Assembly (NCBI RefSeq): GCF_014054985.1
Contig: NZ_CP059569.1
Location: forward strand, 930,001-994,000
From: Kingella oralis
Lineage (GTDB): Bacteria > Pseudomonadota > Gammaproteobacteria > Burkholderiales > Neisseriaceae
DNA length: 64,000 bases
Reading direction: 5' to 3'
Shown here: in pieces, positions 17,151 through 26,516 of the stretch
Position numbering within the stretch: the first letter of the stretch is position 1
Layout: each line of letters opens with the position of its first letter
Notes under the pieces: model-generated
What the model was told of the DNA's origin: nothing
Database searches by the model: none
The model's input: only the letters and a program-made list of their open reading frames with translations
Made by a program: the position numbers and the translations under genes

Positions 17151-18245
17151 CTATCCGCGTGCAATATCAGGCGTAGCCACGCGCACGTCGGCGTTTTGCG
17201 CGCGGTGGCGCAGCGCGTGGTCCATCAGCACCAGCGCGAGCATGGCTTCGGCAATGGGGGCGGCGCGTAGCCCAACGCAGGGGTCGTGCCGCCCGTGGGT
17301 GGCGATTTCTACGGGATTGCCATCAATATCAATGGATTGGCGCGGCGTGGCGATGGAGCTGGTGGGCTTGATAGCGAAGTTGGCGGTGATGGTCTGCCCC
17401 GTGGCGATGCCGCCGAGTATGCCGCCTGCGTGGTTGCTGGCGAAGCCTTGCGGGGTGAGCTCGTCGCCGTGTTGGCTGCCGCGCTGGGCAACCACGCCGA
17501 AGCCGTCGCCGATTTCCACCGCTTTAACGGCGTTGATGCTCATCAGCGCGTGGGCGATGTCGGCGTCTAGGCGGTCAAACACAGGCTCGCCCAAGCCGAC
17601 GGGCACGTTGCGGGCTTCTATGTGCAGTTTTGCGCCTACGCTGTCTAGTGATTTGCGGACGCTGTCCATATAAGCTTCTAGCTCGGCGATTTGCGATTGG
17701 TTGGCGGCGAAAAAAGGGTTTTGGCTGATGTAGGCTTCGTTTTCAAAGGCGATGGGGTGTTCGCCGACTTGGCTTACCCAGCAGATGATGTGGGTGCCGA
17801 ATTGTTGGCGCAGCCATTTTTTGGCGATTGCGCCAGCGGCGACGCGGGCGGCGGTTTCGCGGGCGGAGCTTCTGCCGCCGCCGCGGTAGTCGCGCGTGCC
17901 GTATTTGTGCCAATAGGTGTAGTCGGCGTGGCCGGGGCGGAATTGTTGGGCGATGTTGCCGTAGTCTTTGCTGCGCTGGTCGGCGTTGCGTATCAGCAGG
18001 GCGATGGGGGTGCCTGTGGTCTTGCCGTCAAACACGCCTGATAGGATTTCTACTTGGTCAGCTTCGCGGCGTTGGGTAACGTGGCGGCTGGTGCCGGGTT
18101 TGCGGCGGTCTAGGTCGGGTTGAATGTCGGCTTCGGTGAGCGCAAGATTGGGCGGGCAGCCGTCGATGATGCAGCCGATGCCTGCGCCGTGGCTTTCGCC
18201 AAAGGTGGTTACGGTGAAGAGTTGTCCGAAGGTGTTGCCTGCCAT
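17151..18245 (-). CDS. aroC: Chorismate synthase
   Basis: 364 residues. It makes chorismate from EPSP with reduced FMN. Signatures: GESHGAGIGCIIDGCPP near the start, RPGHADYTYWHKYG, DYRGGGRSSARET at about 122-134, and the C-terminal GRHDPCVGLRA. The length and start (MAGNTFGQLFTVTTFGESHG) are standard. It stands as a single gene with DUS pairs on both sides. Confidence 0.96.
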   Translation of the reverse strand: MAGNTFGQLFTVTTFGESHGAGIGCIIDGCPPNLALTEADIQPDLDRRKPGTSRHVTQRREADQVEILSGVFDGKTTGTPIALLIRNADQRSKDYGNIAQQFRPGHADYTYWHKYGTRDYRGGGRSSARETAARVAAGAIAKKWLRQQFGTHIICWVSQVGEHPIAFENEAYISQNPFFAANQSQIAELEAYMDSVRKSLDSVGAKLHIEARNVPVGLGEPVFDRLDADIAHALMSINAVKAVEIGDGFGVVAQRGSQHGDELTPQGFASNHAGGILGGIATGQTITANFAIKPTSSIATPRQSIDIDGNPVEIATHGRHDPCVGLRAAPIAEAMLALVLMDHALRHRAQNADVRVATPDIARG

Positions 18246-18390
18246 GAAGTGCTTTCTGGTTGTGGGTTAGGGGAGGCAAATTTTAACATAAAGGCAGCCT
18301 GAAAGCGGGGCGGGGGCTTTTCAGGCTGCCTTTGTGGGGTGGTAATAGTGGTGGGCAACGAGTTGCCTGTTTTACAGGTTGGGGATAGTG

Positions 18391-18463
18391 AGGCAGCCTG
18401 AAAATGTTTTTAAATGCTGTTTTAGTTTCGCTGAAACTCGCTTCGCTCGTTTTCAGGCTGCCT
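18391..18463 (+). repeat. 73-base DUS-bounded repeat, left copy
   Basis: A forward DUS, a 47-base spacer containing TTTAGTTTCGCTGAAACTCG, and a reverse DUS. It is repeated in inverted orientation at 19233-19305 with a single difference. The pair brackets the DUF805 gene. Confidence 0.85.
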
Positions 18464-18476
18464 TTTGCGGTGCGGG

Positions 18477-18878
18477 TTAATATTCTTCATATTCTTCGGC
18501 TGGTATGGGGTCTTCTCCGAAGAAATTGTTGCCTTTGGTGCCTTTTTTGAAAAAAAGAAGTATTAAACAAAGCAAGAAAACGGGTGGAGTAAGAAGGGAG
18601 AAAAATACAATCAGAATCCACCAGCCTGAAAAGTCCATATCGTGCAAACGGTGTACGGTAACGGCAAGTGATGGTAGGAATGTGATGAGTAAATAGATAA
18701 ATAGCAGCATTGCAACGATGTCAAAAGCGTTATTTCGGGAAAAGAAAGTATGAATCATCAAGATTATAAGAACAGCCAGCACCAATATATGAATCAGCAT
18801 ATATAGCCAGTATTCTGCTCGGCGGGCTCGCCCGCTAAATTCGGCGTATTTGTTCAAAGCGGCTAGATACCAGCGCAT
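18477..18878 (-). CDS. DUF805 family membrane protein
   Basis: 133 residues. The family start is clear: YLAALNKYAEFSGRARRAEYW, followed by helices at about 22-45, 52-75 and 84-108. The conserved VTVHRLHDMDFSGWW precedes the third helix. The family is widespread in inner membranes and its function is unknown. The C-terminus is acidic (EEYEEY). The gene lies within two inverted 73-base repeats, so it could be part of a small mobile or invertible segment. Confidence 0.88.
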   Translation of the reverse strand: MRWYLAALNKYAEFSGRARRAEYWLYMLIHILVLAVLIILMIHTFFSRNNAFDIVAMLLFIYLLITFLPSLAVTVHRLHDMDFSGWWILIVFFSLLTPPVFLLCLILLFFKKGTKGNNFFGEDPIPAEEYEEY

Positions 18879-19335
18879 GGTAGTGTTCCTTGGATTGGGG
18901 TTCAGAAATGAAAAAATCGTGCGATTGTAATTGCGGGGGCGGGAGAGGTGTCAAGGACAGAGGGAGAATTTTCAGGCTGCCTTTGCGATGGGTGAGGCAG
19001 CCTGAAACGTTGGTGCTGGTTATAAAGGGTTGATGCTACACGGGGTGCAGGGGCAAGCCCCTGCTCGTGGTAGGCGGCGAAACGCCTGCGCTGGCAAAGA
19101 TAAGAAATGTTGAAAGGCAGCCTGAAAACGTTGAATGCTTAGGTGCGTTATTTTTGTTGATTGCTTGAATGTGATGAACAATGGTGGGCAACTAGTTGCC
19201 CACCCTACGAGTTGGGTTTGGGCGCAAGCGTAAGGCAGCCTGAAAACGAGCGAAGCGAGTTTCAGCGAAGCTAAAACAGCATTTAAAAACATTTTCAGGC
19301 TGCCTTTTGTTTGCGGCTTTACCCGCCATCGCGCT
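18879..19335. other. Intergenic region rich in small palindromes
   Basis: No gene. It holds a DUS pair (about 18970-19007), GC-rich mini-palindromes at 19045-19085, the perfect 22-base palindrome GGTGGGCAACTAGTTGCCCACC near 19183-19204, and the right 73-base repeat. A related GGTGGGCAACGAGTTGCC occurs near 18350. Confidence 0.7.
19233..19305 (-). repeat. 73-base DUS-bounded repeat, right copy (inverted)
   Basis: Reverse complement of 18391-18463 with one base different (TTCGC context, T versus C). See the left copy. Confidence 0.85.
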
Positions 19336-21120
19336 TTACCCGCAATCCATCGGCGCGGCAATTTCTATGCTGGTATCGTGGAAGGCATCGAGCGTGCCGC
19401 GGTGTCCGATGCTGACGATGATGCTTTGCGGCAGGCGTTGGCGGATTAGGGTGTAGAGGTGGGCTTCGGTGGGTTCGTCGAGCGCGGAGGTGGCTTCGTC
19501 TAGCAGGATAAGCTGGGGTTGGGACAGCAGCACGCGGGCAAAGCCGATGCGTTGTAGCTCACCGGGGGAAAGGATGTGTTGCCAGTCTTGTTCTTCGTCT
19601 AGCCGCTCGGCGAGCTGGGGCAGCAGGCAGTCGTTTAGCGTGGCAATTAAGGTTTCGTTGCTGGCTTGGATGTTGGGGTAGCACAAGACGTGTTTCAGGC
19701 TGCCTTGGGGGACGTAGGGGCGTTGCGGGATAAAGAGCGTGTGGCGTTTTTCAGGCTGCCATACGTTGCCGCTGCTGCCAAACGCCCATAGCCCTGCCAG
19801 CATGCGCAGGGTGGTGGTTTTGCCGCAGCCCGACGGGCCTTTGAGCAACAGGCTTTGCCCTGCTGCAGCCTGAAAATTGAGATTGTTGATTAAGATGTCG
19901 CCGTTGGCGCGGTATACGGTGGCGTTTTCAATTTTCAGGCTGCCTGAAACGGTTTGGCGTTGCGGCTGCTGGCTGTGGTGCGGCTCTTCCATGCTGGTCA
20001 TAAAGCCGTATAGCCGTTCTAGGCGGGCGCGATAGACGGTGAAGCGTCCGTAAAACAGGCGGAAAAACGATAGGGCTTGCTGCAAGCGGGCGAAGGCTTG
20101 CACGGTTTGTTGGATGTCGCCGAGCTTGATTTGCCCTGCAAACAGGCGCGGGGCTTGCAGGATGATGGGGAAAAGTTTGATGCCGCTGGAAAACATATCG
20201 TTGAAGCCGCTTAAAAACACGCTTTGGCGGGCGATGTGCCATTTGTTGCGGATGATGGCGGCGAAGCGTTGATTGAGCGATTGTTGTTCCTGCGCTTCGC
20301 CGCCGTAAAAGGCAACGGATTCGGCATGATCGCGGATGCGAATCAGAGAATAGCGGTAGTCGCCGTTGAGCTTTTCGTTTTCATAATTGTGGTGAATCAG
20401 CGGTTTGCCTATCCACATGGCAACGAAGGTGGCGAGAATCACGAAAATAAACACGAAATACACGATGCCATGCGGAATATTGATGCTGAACACGGTGAGC
20501 ACGCCCGCCAAGTCCCATAACACAATGGCGAATTCCAGCGAAGTGAGCACGGAATTGAGCATGCCGCGCACAAATTCTATGGTGGAAACGATGAAATCTT
20601 GCGCGTCTTGCTGGATGCGTTGGTCTATGTTGTCGGGCGTGTGGCGCTTGGTTTGCAGGCGGTAATAGTTTTTGTCGCCCATCCAGCGCTGAATCAGCAC
20701 GGCGTTGAGCCGCTCGCTCCATTTGATGGCGATGGCTTGATCCAGAAAATCGTTCACCGCGCCGTTAAACGCGCGCAGCAGCACCACGCTGGCATTCATG
20801 GCGGCAAACAGCCAAAACGCGCTGGCGTTCATTTCTTGCATGGAGGTGTACAGCCCGCTGGTCATAAAGGTGCTGAACACGTTGAGGCGCACTTCGGTGA
20901 GCAGCAGCACAATCATGGCGGAAATCATCAGCAGGGCGCGGCGGGCGGTTTTTTTGTCTAAACAGGGGCGCAGGACGTGCCAAAATTCGCGCCCAAAGCG
21001 GGTGTATTTAAGCAGCCAGACAACGATAACAAGGATAAGGGCAACGCTGACAAAAGTTTGCAACAGCCAGAAGGGCGTGGCGAAGAGTTCTTGCTGCCAT
21101 TTGGGGAGTTTGGTGGGCAT
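19336..21120 (-). CDS. ABC transporter, fused permease and ATPase (YddA/SbmA-like)
   Basis: 594 residues. The N-terminal half has about six membrane helices with the SbmA/BacA-like pattern (AFNGAVNDFLDQAIAIKWSE and WMGDKNYYRLQ). The ATPase is at about 390-590: Walker A GPSGCGKTT, signature LSPGELQR and Walker B LILLDEATSALD. Relatives include E. coli YddA, with unclear substrates, and peptide importers. Four DUS copies lie within the coding region and encode GSLK, QPEK and FQAA stretches. It precedes nothing on the same strand, while the TonB-dependent receptor lies upstream; a link with siderophore traffic is only a guess. Confidence 0.87.
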   Translation of the reverse strand: MPTKLPKWQQELFATPFWLLQTFVSVALILVIVVWLLKYTRFGREFWHVLRPCLDKKTARRALLMISAMIVLLLTEVRLNVFSTFMTSGLYTSMQEMNASAFWLFAAMNASVVLLRAFNGAVNDFLDQAIAIKWSERLNAVLIQRWMGDKNYYRLQTKRHTPDNIDQRIQQDAQDFIVSTIEFVRGMLNSVLTSLEFAIVLWDLAGVLTVFSINIPHGIVYFVFIFVILATFVAMWIGKPLIHHNYENEKLNGDYRYSLIRIRDHAESVAFYGGEAQEQQSLNQRFAAIIRNKWHIARQSVFLSGFNDMFSSGIKLFPIILQAPRLFAGQIKLGDIQQTVQAFARLQQALSFFRLFYGRFTVYRARLERLYGFMTSMEEPHHSQQPQRQTVSGSLKIENATVYRANGDILINNLNFQAAAGQSLLLKGPSGCGKTTTLRMLAGLWAFGSSGNVWQPEKRHTLFIPQRPYVPQGSLKHVLCYPNIQASNETLIATLNDCLLPQLAERLDEEQDWQHILSPGELQRIGFARVLLSQPQLILLDEATSALDEPTEAHLYTLIRQRLPQSIIVSIGHRGTLDAFHDTSIEIAAPMDCG

Positions 21121-21272
21121 GATGGGATGGGGGGTGATGCAGCCTGAAATCTAAAATGGCGCGGCGAGGGCTCGCTGCCAATTGTTTGATTGAACAGGTC
21201 TTTGCTGGTTGGTAAGATGCCGGCGAGCCGCCGACGCTCCATCGGTTACAGGTTCTCAATAAAGATACCGAA

Positions 21273-21302
21273 AGGCAGCCTGAAACGGTTTTCAGGCTGC
21301 CT
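21273..21302. terminator. Compact DUS hairpin after the TonB-dependent receptor gene
   Basis: AGGCAGCCTGAAA and TTTCAGGCTGCCT are separated by only four bases, giving a 13-base perfect stem just past the receptor stop at 21325. Confidence 0.6.
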
Positions 21303-21324
21303 ATTTATGCGCGCAAGGCGTTCA

Positions 21325-23640
21325 TCAGAACGAATAATCCGCTTTCAACCAGAACGTGCGCGGCATGCCAACCACGGCGAAGCTGCGGTCGTATTGCCCG
21401 CGTTGCACTTGCCAGTAATTTCGGTTGAACAGGTTTTCCACCGCGCCGCTCACGGTAAGCGTGTTGCGCTCGCCGAATTTTTTGGCATAGCGCGCGCCGA
21501 CATCCACCAGCGTGTAGCTTGGGAAAGCGTATTTTTTCTGCGTGTCTTGGTACGATTTGCCGTAATACTGCACGTTGGCGTTCAGCGTGAGCCCTTGCAC
21601 AAACGGTGTATCCCATTCGATGCCCGCCTTGGCAATCACGCGCGGGCTGGCAACCTGCACGCCGTTAATCAGCATGTCGCGCGAGTTGGGATAGTTTTTC
21701 AAATCGGCGCGCAAATACATCAGGCCGAAGCTGGGGCGCAGCGTTTTGTTCAGCAAATTGCCGTACACGTTAAATTCAATACCGCGATTGCGCTCTGTGC
21801 CTTGCTCATCGCCTGCCGCGCCGCCTTTGGCTTTGTATTTGGCAAAATCGGATTTGTTGCCATAAGTTAAGCGGCCGTTGGCGTTGGTTTGGCCGCGCCA
21901 GTAGCCAGGGCGTTTGATTTGGAACAGGCTCAAAGTGGTTACCACATCGCCCCAGTTTTTGCGCACGCCCAATTCAAATTGACGGCTTACGCGCGGTTTT
22001 GCCATGGTGGTGTTGCCGTCGTCGTCGGTTTTGATGTCGGCAGGTTCAAGGTCTTGCATATAGTTGCCATACACCACCAAATCGGGCGAGGGCAACCATG
22101 CCGCCATCAGCATGGGGCTGATGCGGTGCGATTTACCTGTTTCGTTGGCTTTTTTATCCGTGTATTCAACGTGTTGTAAACGCCCGCCCACGGTGAGGCG
22201 CAATGTGTTATCCAAGAAACCCAGCGTGTCGGACAACGCCAAGCTGTTCACTTTAATGCGCGCGTCTAAGTTGGCAGAATTTTCCCAAGTATTGGGGTAA
22301 TCGGGTTTAAACGCTGCTAATTGCCCTGCGATATTGCCACGCTCGGGGTAAATGGTGGCGGTGCTTCTACCCGCTGCGGTGCCGCGATAGGTGGCGCGTT
22401 GGCGGATAATGCGGTCAAACGCGGTGCTCCAATTGTGCGAAACGGGGCCGGTGTAAAACTCGCCACGCGCCGATAAATTCATGCTCAATGTGCGGAAATA
22501 TTGGTCGGTTAGGCGAGCGGTGCCTGTGGTGTATTGGTTGGCGGTGTTGCACGTGGCGGTGGCAGTGCGGCAAACGGTGGGGGAAATCAGCGTGCCGTAG
22601 TAACGCGCTTTGTTGTAGCCGATGCCGCCTGTGATTTGGAAGCTGTGGTCGGTGTCGTATTCAAACGTCAGCATGTGGGTTTGCCCCACGGTGTTTTGCC
22701 AGTTCCACGAGGGCAGCAGGTTGGTTTTGCCATCGGGCGCGCCATACAGCTTGCCTGCGGCGTTTTGAATGTCTTGCATACGGGCGCGGCCGCCGTTGGT
22801 TTTGCGTTTGGCGTACACTGTATCCAATGCCACGCGCAATTTTTCGCCGCGGTAATCGGCGTTCAGGGCGAATTCTTTGTCGTCTTCTTTGTAGCCGTCG
22901 CGCGGGGTGTCGCCGTGGCGCAGTTTGGCGTTGGCGCGGATGCCGAATTGTTTGCTATCGCCAAAGCGCTGCCCGATGTCGGCGGTGGTTTGCAAGCGGT
23001 TGTTGCTGAACCATGCCAAGCCCACTTTGCGGTTGCCTTCGTCGCTGGCTTTTTTGGTTTCAATGTTCAATGCGCCTGAAACCGCGCCTTCGGGGTCCAT
23101 GCCAGTTACGGCGGTAGATGCGCCTTTAATCAGCTGTGCCGAGCCAACGTGCACATTCGCCGTGCCTTGCGTGCCATACATCCCCGCCAAGCCGTTTACG
23201 CTGAATTGGCGCGCGTCTAATTGGAAGCCGCGGAAATACAAGCCTGTTAGCGTGTTGCTTTCGCCGCCAAATGCCATCACCGAAGCGTCGGTGCTGGCAA
23301 TCGCGTCGGTGAGCGTGCGGGCTTGTTTGTTGTTGAGCATTTTTTCGTCGTAATTGACCACGCTAATCGGCGCGGTGAAGGCGTTGGCGCGACCGAGCAG
23401 GCTCAGGTTCACGCGGTCGCGCATATCGCCGTCGCTGGCGATGGAATACGAGCGCGCGGCGTGCACCGTTTTGCGGTCGGCTTTAACGGTTACGTTTTGC
23501 AGGGTTTGCGTTTGCGCTGCGCCGGCTTCGGACTGCGCGGCGGTTTCAGGCTGCATGGCGCTGTTGTCGCCGTTGTCGGCGATGGCGAATTGGGCGAAAC
23601 CCAAGCCGAGCAGGGCGAGTGTGATTTTGTTTAATTTCAT
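21325..23640 (-). CDS. TonB-dependent siderophore receptor
   Basis: 771 residues. A signal peptide ends at about 21 (FAQFAIA). A plug domain at about 60-195 contains GLYFRGFQLD and a LIKGASTAVTGMDPEGAVSG segment typical of ferric-siderophore receptors. A long beta-barrel follows and ends in the outer-membrane sequence WLKADYSF with terminal Phe. It imports an iron chelate with energy from TonB-ExbBD, whose genes are 12 kb away. Upstream on the minus strand there is TATAAT (23677-23682) and a possible Fur box at 23701-23719. The chelate cannot be named. Confidence 0.92.
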   Translation of the reverse strand: MKLNKITLALLGLGFAQFAIADNGDNSAMQPETAAQSEAGAAQTQTLQNVTVKADRKTVHAARSYSIASDGDMRDRVNLSLLGRANAFTAPISVVNYDEKMLNNKQARTLTDAIASTDASVMAFGGESNTLTGLYFRGFQLDARQFSVNGLAGMYGTQGTANVHVGSAQLIKGASTAVTGMDPEGAVSGALNIETKKASDEGNRKVGLAWFSNNRLQTTADIGQRFGDSKQFGIRANAKLRHGDTPRDGYKEDDKEFALNADYRGEKLRVALDTVYAKRKTNGGRARMQDIQNAAGKLYGAPDGKTNLLPSWNWQNTVGQTHMLTFEYDTDHSFQITGGIGYNKARYYGTLISPTVCRTATATCNTANQYTTGTARLTDQYFRTLSMNLSARGEFYTGPVSHNWSTAFDRIIRQRATYRGTAAGRSTATIYPERGNIAGQLAAFKPDYPNTWENSANLDARIKVNSLALSDTLGFLDNTLRLTVGGRLQHVEYTDKKANETGKSHRISPMLMAAWLPSPDLVVYGNYMQDLEPADIKTDDDGNTTMAKPRVSRQFELGVRKNWGDVVTTLSLFQIKRPGYWRGQTNANGRLTYGNKSDFAKYKAKGGAAGDEQGTERNRGIEFNVYGNLLNKTLRPSFGLMYLRADLKNYPNSRDMLINGVQVASPRVIAKAGIEWDTPFVQGLTLNANVQYYGKSYQDTQKKYAFPSYTLVDVGARYAKKFGERNTLTVSGAVENLFNRNYWQVQRGQYDRSFAVVGMPRTFWLKADYSF

Positions 23641-23676
23641 GATTGGATTTGTTAAGGTTGGTTAGAAAGCGCGCGG

Positions 23677-23719
23677 ATTATAGCAGAAGTACAAGGCGGT
23701 AATGCAAATTAGTTTTATT
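23677..23719 (-). promoter_or_regulatory. Promoter with candidate Fur box, TonB-dependent receptor
   Basis: On the minus strand TATAAT is at 23682-23677. A 19-base element at 23719-23701 (AATAAAACTAATTTGCATT) matches 13 of 18 defined positions of AATGATAATNATTATCATT and covers the -35 position. The wider 22 bases (23700-23721) resemble the element before tonB, with CAAAT and TTTGCATTA at the same spacing. Confidence 0.5.
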
Positions 23720-23790
23720 TGTTGTGCGGCGGCGTTTGGTGGATGGTTGCAGGACAATATAGGCAGCCTGAAAACGCCTTTGCTCGGTTT

Positions 23791-24441
23791 TCAGGCTGCC
23801 TTAAACCGCCACACGCCGCGCTCGCTGGCAAAATACTGCACGCGAATATCGTGGCGTTGCGTGGGCAGTTGGGGCAGGCTTTGGCAGGCGAATCCTGCGG
23901 CGACGGTTTGCGGGCACAGGCTGCGCGGGGTGGCGGCGAGCGTGCAGTCGTAGTAGCCGCCGCCTTGCCCCAGGCGGTAGCCGCGCGCATCGATGCCGAC
24001 GATGGGCAGCACCATGATGTGCAACGATTTGGCGCGGATTTTGTCGCCGCGAAACTGGGGGACTTGGATTTGGCTGCGGCGGCGGGTGCGTTCGGGGCGG
24101 ACGGTTTTCTTCGTTTTCAGGCTGCCTAATCGCATAACAGGATGGGGCGTGAACCAGAGTTTCAGGCTGCGTGGGGCGATGTAGGGCAGATAGACTTGCG
24201 CGCCGCGTTGTTGAGCAGCGCTGGCAAAGTCGTCCAGCCGCAGTTCGCTGCCGATTGCCCAATACACGGCGATGCGTTTGCCGCGTTTGATAAAGCGTTT
24301 GAGCTCGCGGTTGATGCGGCGTTCGGCGGCGCGACGGACGTTTTCAGGCTGCCTTTTGCGGGCAAGGCGCAGTTCGTGGCGGATTTCACGCTTGCCCGCT
24401 TGCGGCGATAGGTTTTCAGGCTGCCGAAACAGGGCGTTCAT
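23791..24441 (-). CDS. 5-formyltetrahydrofolate cyclo-ligase
   Basis: 216 residues. It turns 5-formyl-THF into 5,10-methenyl-THF with ATP. The family motif is VGIDARGYRLGQGGGYYD at about 148-165, and the N-terminal KREIRHELRLARK is also typical. The gene overlaps the dut stop by one base (TGATG), so it is translationally coupled to dut. At least three perfect and two near-perfect DUS copies lie inside only 651 bases, encoding RQPEN, GSLKT and FKAA stretches. The ygfA/fau name could apply. Confidence 0.9.
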   Translation of the reverse strand: MNALFRQPENLSPQAGKREIRHELRLARKRQPENVRRAAERRINRELKRFIKRGKRIAVYWAIGSELRLDDFASAAQQRGAQVYLPYIAPRSLKLWFTPHPVMRLGSLKTKKTVRPERTRRRSQIQVPQFRGDKIRAKSLHIMVLPIVGIDARGYRLGQGGGYYDCTLAATPRSLCPQTVAAGFACQSLPQLPTQRHDIRVQYFASERGVWRFKAA

Positions 24442-24893
24442 CAGCTACGCCCCGTGCTGCCAAAGCCGCCTGCGCCGCGCTCGCTGCCGGCGAAGTCGTC
24501 CACAATTTCAAACTGCGCCTGCACCACGGGCACGATGACCATCTGCGCGATGCGGTCTAGCGGGGCGATGGTGAAATCGGCTGGGCTTCTGTTCCACAGC
24601 GACACCATCAGCTCGCCTTGGTAGTCGGAATCGATTAAGCCGACTAGATTGCCCAGCACGATGCCGTGTTTGTGCCCCAGCCCCGAGCGCGGCAGGATGG
24701 TGGCGGCGAGGTTGGGGTTGGCGATGTGGATGGCGATGCCGGTGGGGATGAGCGCGGTTTCGCCTGCGCGAATGGTTTGCGGCGCGTCGATGCAGGCGCG
24801 CAGGTCCAGCCCCGCGCTGCCCGATGTGGCGTATTGGGGCAGATGCTCGGCGATTTTGGGGTTGAGGATTTTGAGTCGGATAGTGGGGTTCAT
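24441..24893 (-). CDS. dut: dUTP diphosphatase
   Basis: 150 residues. It hydrolyses dUTP to dUMP, keeping uracil out of DNA. Trimeric dUTPase motifs are in order: ATSGSAGLDLRA, PRSGLGHKHG, GLIDSDYQGEL, and the C-terminal glycine loop RGAGGFGSTGR. The start at 24893 (MNPTIRL) fits the family; a frame to 25010 runs through a DUS and is unlikely. It overlaps the downstream cyclo-ligase gene by one base. Confidence 0.96.
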   Translation of the reverse strand: MNPTIRLKILNPKIAEHLPQYATSGSAGLDLRACIDAPQTIRAGETALIPTGIAIHIANPNLAATILPRSGLGHKHGIVLGNLVGLIDSDYQGELMVSLWNRSPADFTIAPLDRIAQMVIVPVVQAQFEIVDDFAGSERGAGGFGSTGRS

Positions 24894-25070
24894 GCGGCGT
24901 TTCCTTGTTTGGCGCGTTGAGGCAGCCTGAAAAGGCGCGTTGAGGCGGGATGCCGTTGCGGTTTTCAGGCTGCCTGAAAAGCTGTTATGATACCGTAAAT
25001 TTTTCCCCATGTTCTGTTAGGCAAATGTAAACCAAACAGATTTCTCTAACCGTCTGCAAAGGCACACATC

Positions 25071-26363
25071 ATGAAAATAGATGAAAAATTGAAACAAGCC
25101 GCATTGGCGTTTCACCAATTTCCCGTTCCCGGCAAAGTGAGCGTAACGCCAACCAAATCATTGGCAACGCAACAAGATTTGGCATTGGCGTATTCCCCTG
25201 GCGTTGCCGCGCCGTGCATGGAAATCCACGCCAACCCTGCCGATGCCTACAAATACACTGCCAAAGGCAATTTGGTGGCGGTAATTTCCAACGGCACGGC
25301 GGTGCTGGGCTTGGGCAACATCGGCGCGCAAGCGAGCAAACCCGTGATGGAAGGCAAGGGCGTGCTGTTCAAAAAATTCGCGGGCATTGATGTGTTTGAC
25401 ATTGAAATCAACGAGCAAGACCCCGACAAGCTGGTGGACATCATCGCCGCGCTGGAACCCACCTTCGGCGGCATCAATTTGGAAGACATCAAAGCGCCCG
25501 AATGCTTTTATATTGAGCAAAAATTGAAAGAGCGCTGCCATATCCCCGTGTTCCACGACGACCAACACGGCACGGCGATTATCACCGCCGCCGCCGCCAT
25601 CAACGGCTTGCGCGTGGTGGGCAAAAAACTGGAAGACGTGAGCCTTGTGGTTTCGGGCGCGGGCGCGGCGGCGATTGCCTGCACCAATTTGCTGGTGTCG
25701 CTGGGGCTGAAACGCGAAAACGTTACCCTGTGCGACAGCAAAGGCGTGATCTACCAAACGCGCGAAGACCGCGAGCGCATGGATGCCACCAAAGTGCATT
25801 ACGCGATTGCCGACAACGGACAGCGCACTTTGGCAGATGCCGTGGTGGGCAAAGATATTTTCTTAGGGCTGTCGGGCGCCGATTTGCTCACGCCCGAAAT
25901 GCTGAAAACAATGGCGGATAAACCCATCGTGTTTGCGATGGCGAACCCCAACCCCGAAATCAAACCACCCGTTGCCAAAGAAGCGCGCGCCGATGTGGTG
26001 ATTGGCACAGGGCGTTCCGATTATCCTAATCAAATCAACAATGTATTGTGCTTCCCATTCTTGTTCCGCGGCGCGTTAGACTGCGGCGCAAGCGAAATCA
26101 ACGAAGCGATGAAAAAGGCGGCGGTGTATGCCATTGCCGATTTGGCGCACGAGCCCGTGCCCGAAGCGGTACACGCGGCATACGAAAACCGCGATTTCAC
26201 TTTCGGCGCGGAATACCTGATTCCCACGCCGTTTGACCCACGCTTGATTTCACGCATCGCGCCTGCGGTTGCCAAAGCGGCGGCAGAAAGCGGCGTGGCA
26301 GCGCGTCCGATTGCCGACTTGGCGGCATACGCGGCGAGCTTGGAAAAAATAAGCGCCGATTGA
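25071..26363 (+). CDS. NAD(P)-dependent malic enzyme, short form
   Basis: 430 residues. It decarboxylates malate to pyruvate. YSPGVAAPCMEI, GLGNIGAQASKPVMEGK, DDQHGTAI and the Rossmann loop VVSGAGAAAIA are visible. The phosphotransacetylase-like domain found at the C-terminus of E. coli MaeB (about 760 residues) is absent, so this is the short bacterial form. GTNRSDYPNQ-type substrate residues appear as GTGRSDYPNQINN. NADP use cannot be decided by eye. A DUS hairpin with a T-run follows. Confidence 0.93.
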   Translation: MKIDEKLKQAALAFHQFPVPGKVSVTPTKSLATQQDLALAYSPGVAAPCMEIHANPADAYKYTAKGNLVAVISNGTAVLGLGNIGAQASKPVMEGKGVLFKKFAGIDVFDIEINEQDPDKLVDIIAALEPTFGGINLEDIKAPECFYIEQKLKERCHIPVFHDDQHGTAIITAAAAINGLRVVGKKLEDVSLVVSGAGAAAIACTNLLVSLGLKRENVTLCDSKGVIYQTREDRERMDATKVHYAIADNGQRTLADAVVGKDIFLGLSGADLLTPEMLKTMADKPIVFAMANPNPEIKPPVAKEARADVVIGTGRSDYPNQINNVLCFPFLFRGALDCGASEINEAMKKAAVYAIADLAHEPVPEAVHAAYENRDFTFGAEYLIPTPFDPRLISRIAPAVAKAAAESGVAARPIADLAAYAASLEKISAD

Positions 26364-26378
26364 TTTTGCTAAACATCA

Positions 26379-26422
26379 AGGCAGCCTGAAAACGGGAATA
26401 GGCGTTTCAGGCTGCCTTTTTA
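26379..26422 (+). terminator. DUS inverted pair acting as terminator of the malic enzyme gene
   Basis: AGGCAGCCTGAAAAC and GTTTCAGGCTGCCT form a stem followed by TTTTT, 16 bases after the stop. Confidence 0.78.
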
Positions 26423-26516
26423 TATCGGGCAGAGCAGGGGGCGATGGCATGCGGTTGCATGGCATTATCCGCAAAACAAAACCCGTTTCAGGCAGCCTGA
26501 AACGGGTTTAACCGCA

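Noticed and set aside
18391..19305. Regularly spaced DUS and palindromes considered as a CRISPR-like array
   Set aside because: Repeats are inverted, differ in spacing and carry no unique equal-length spacers.
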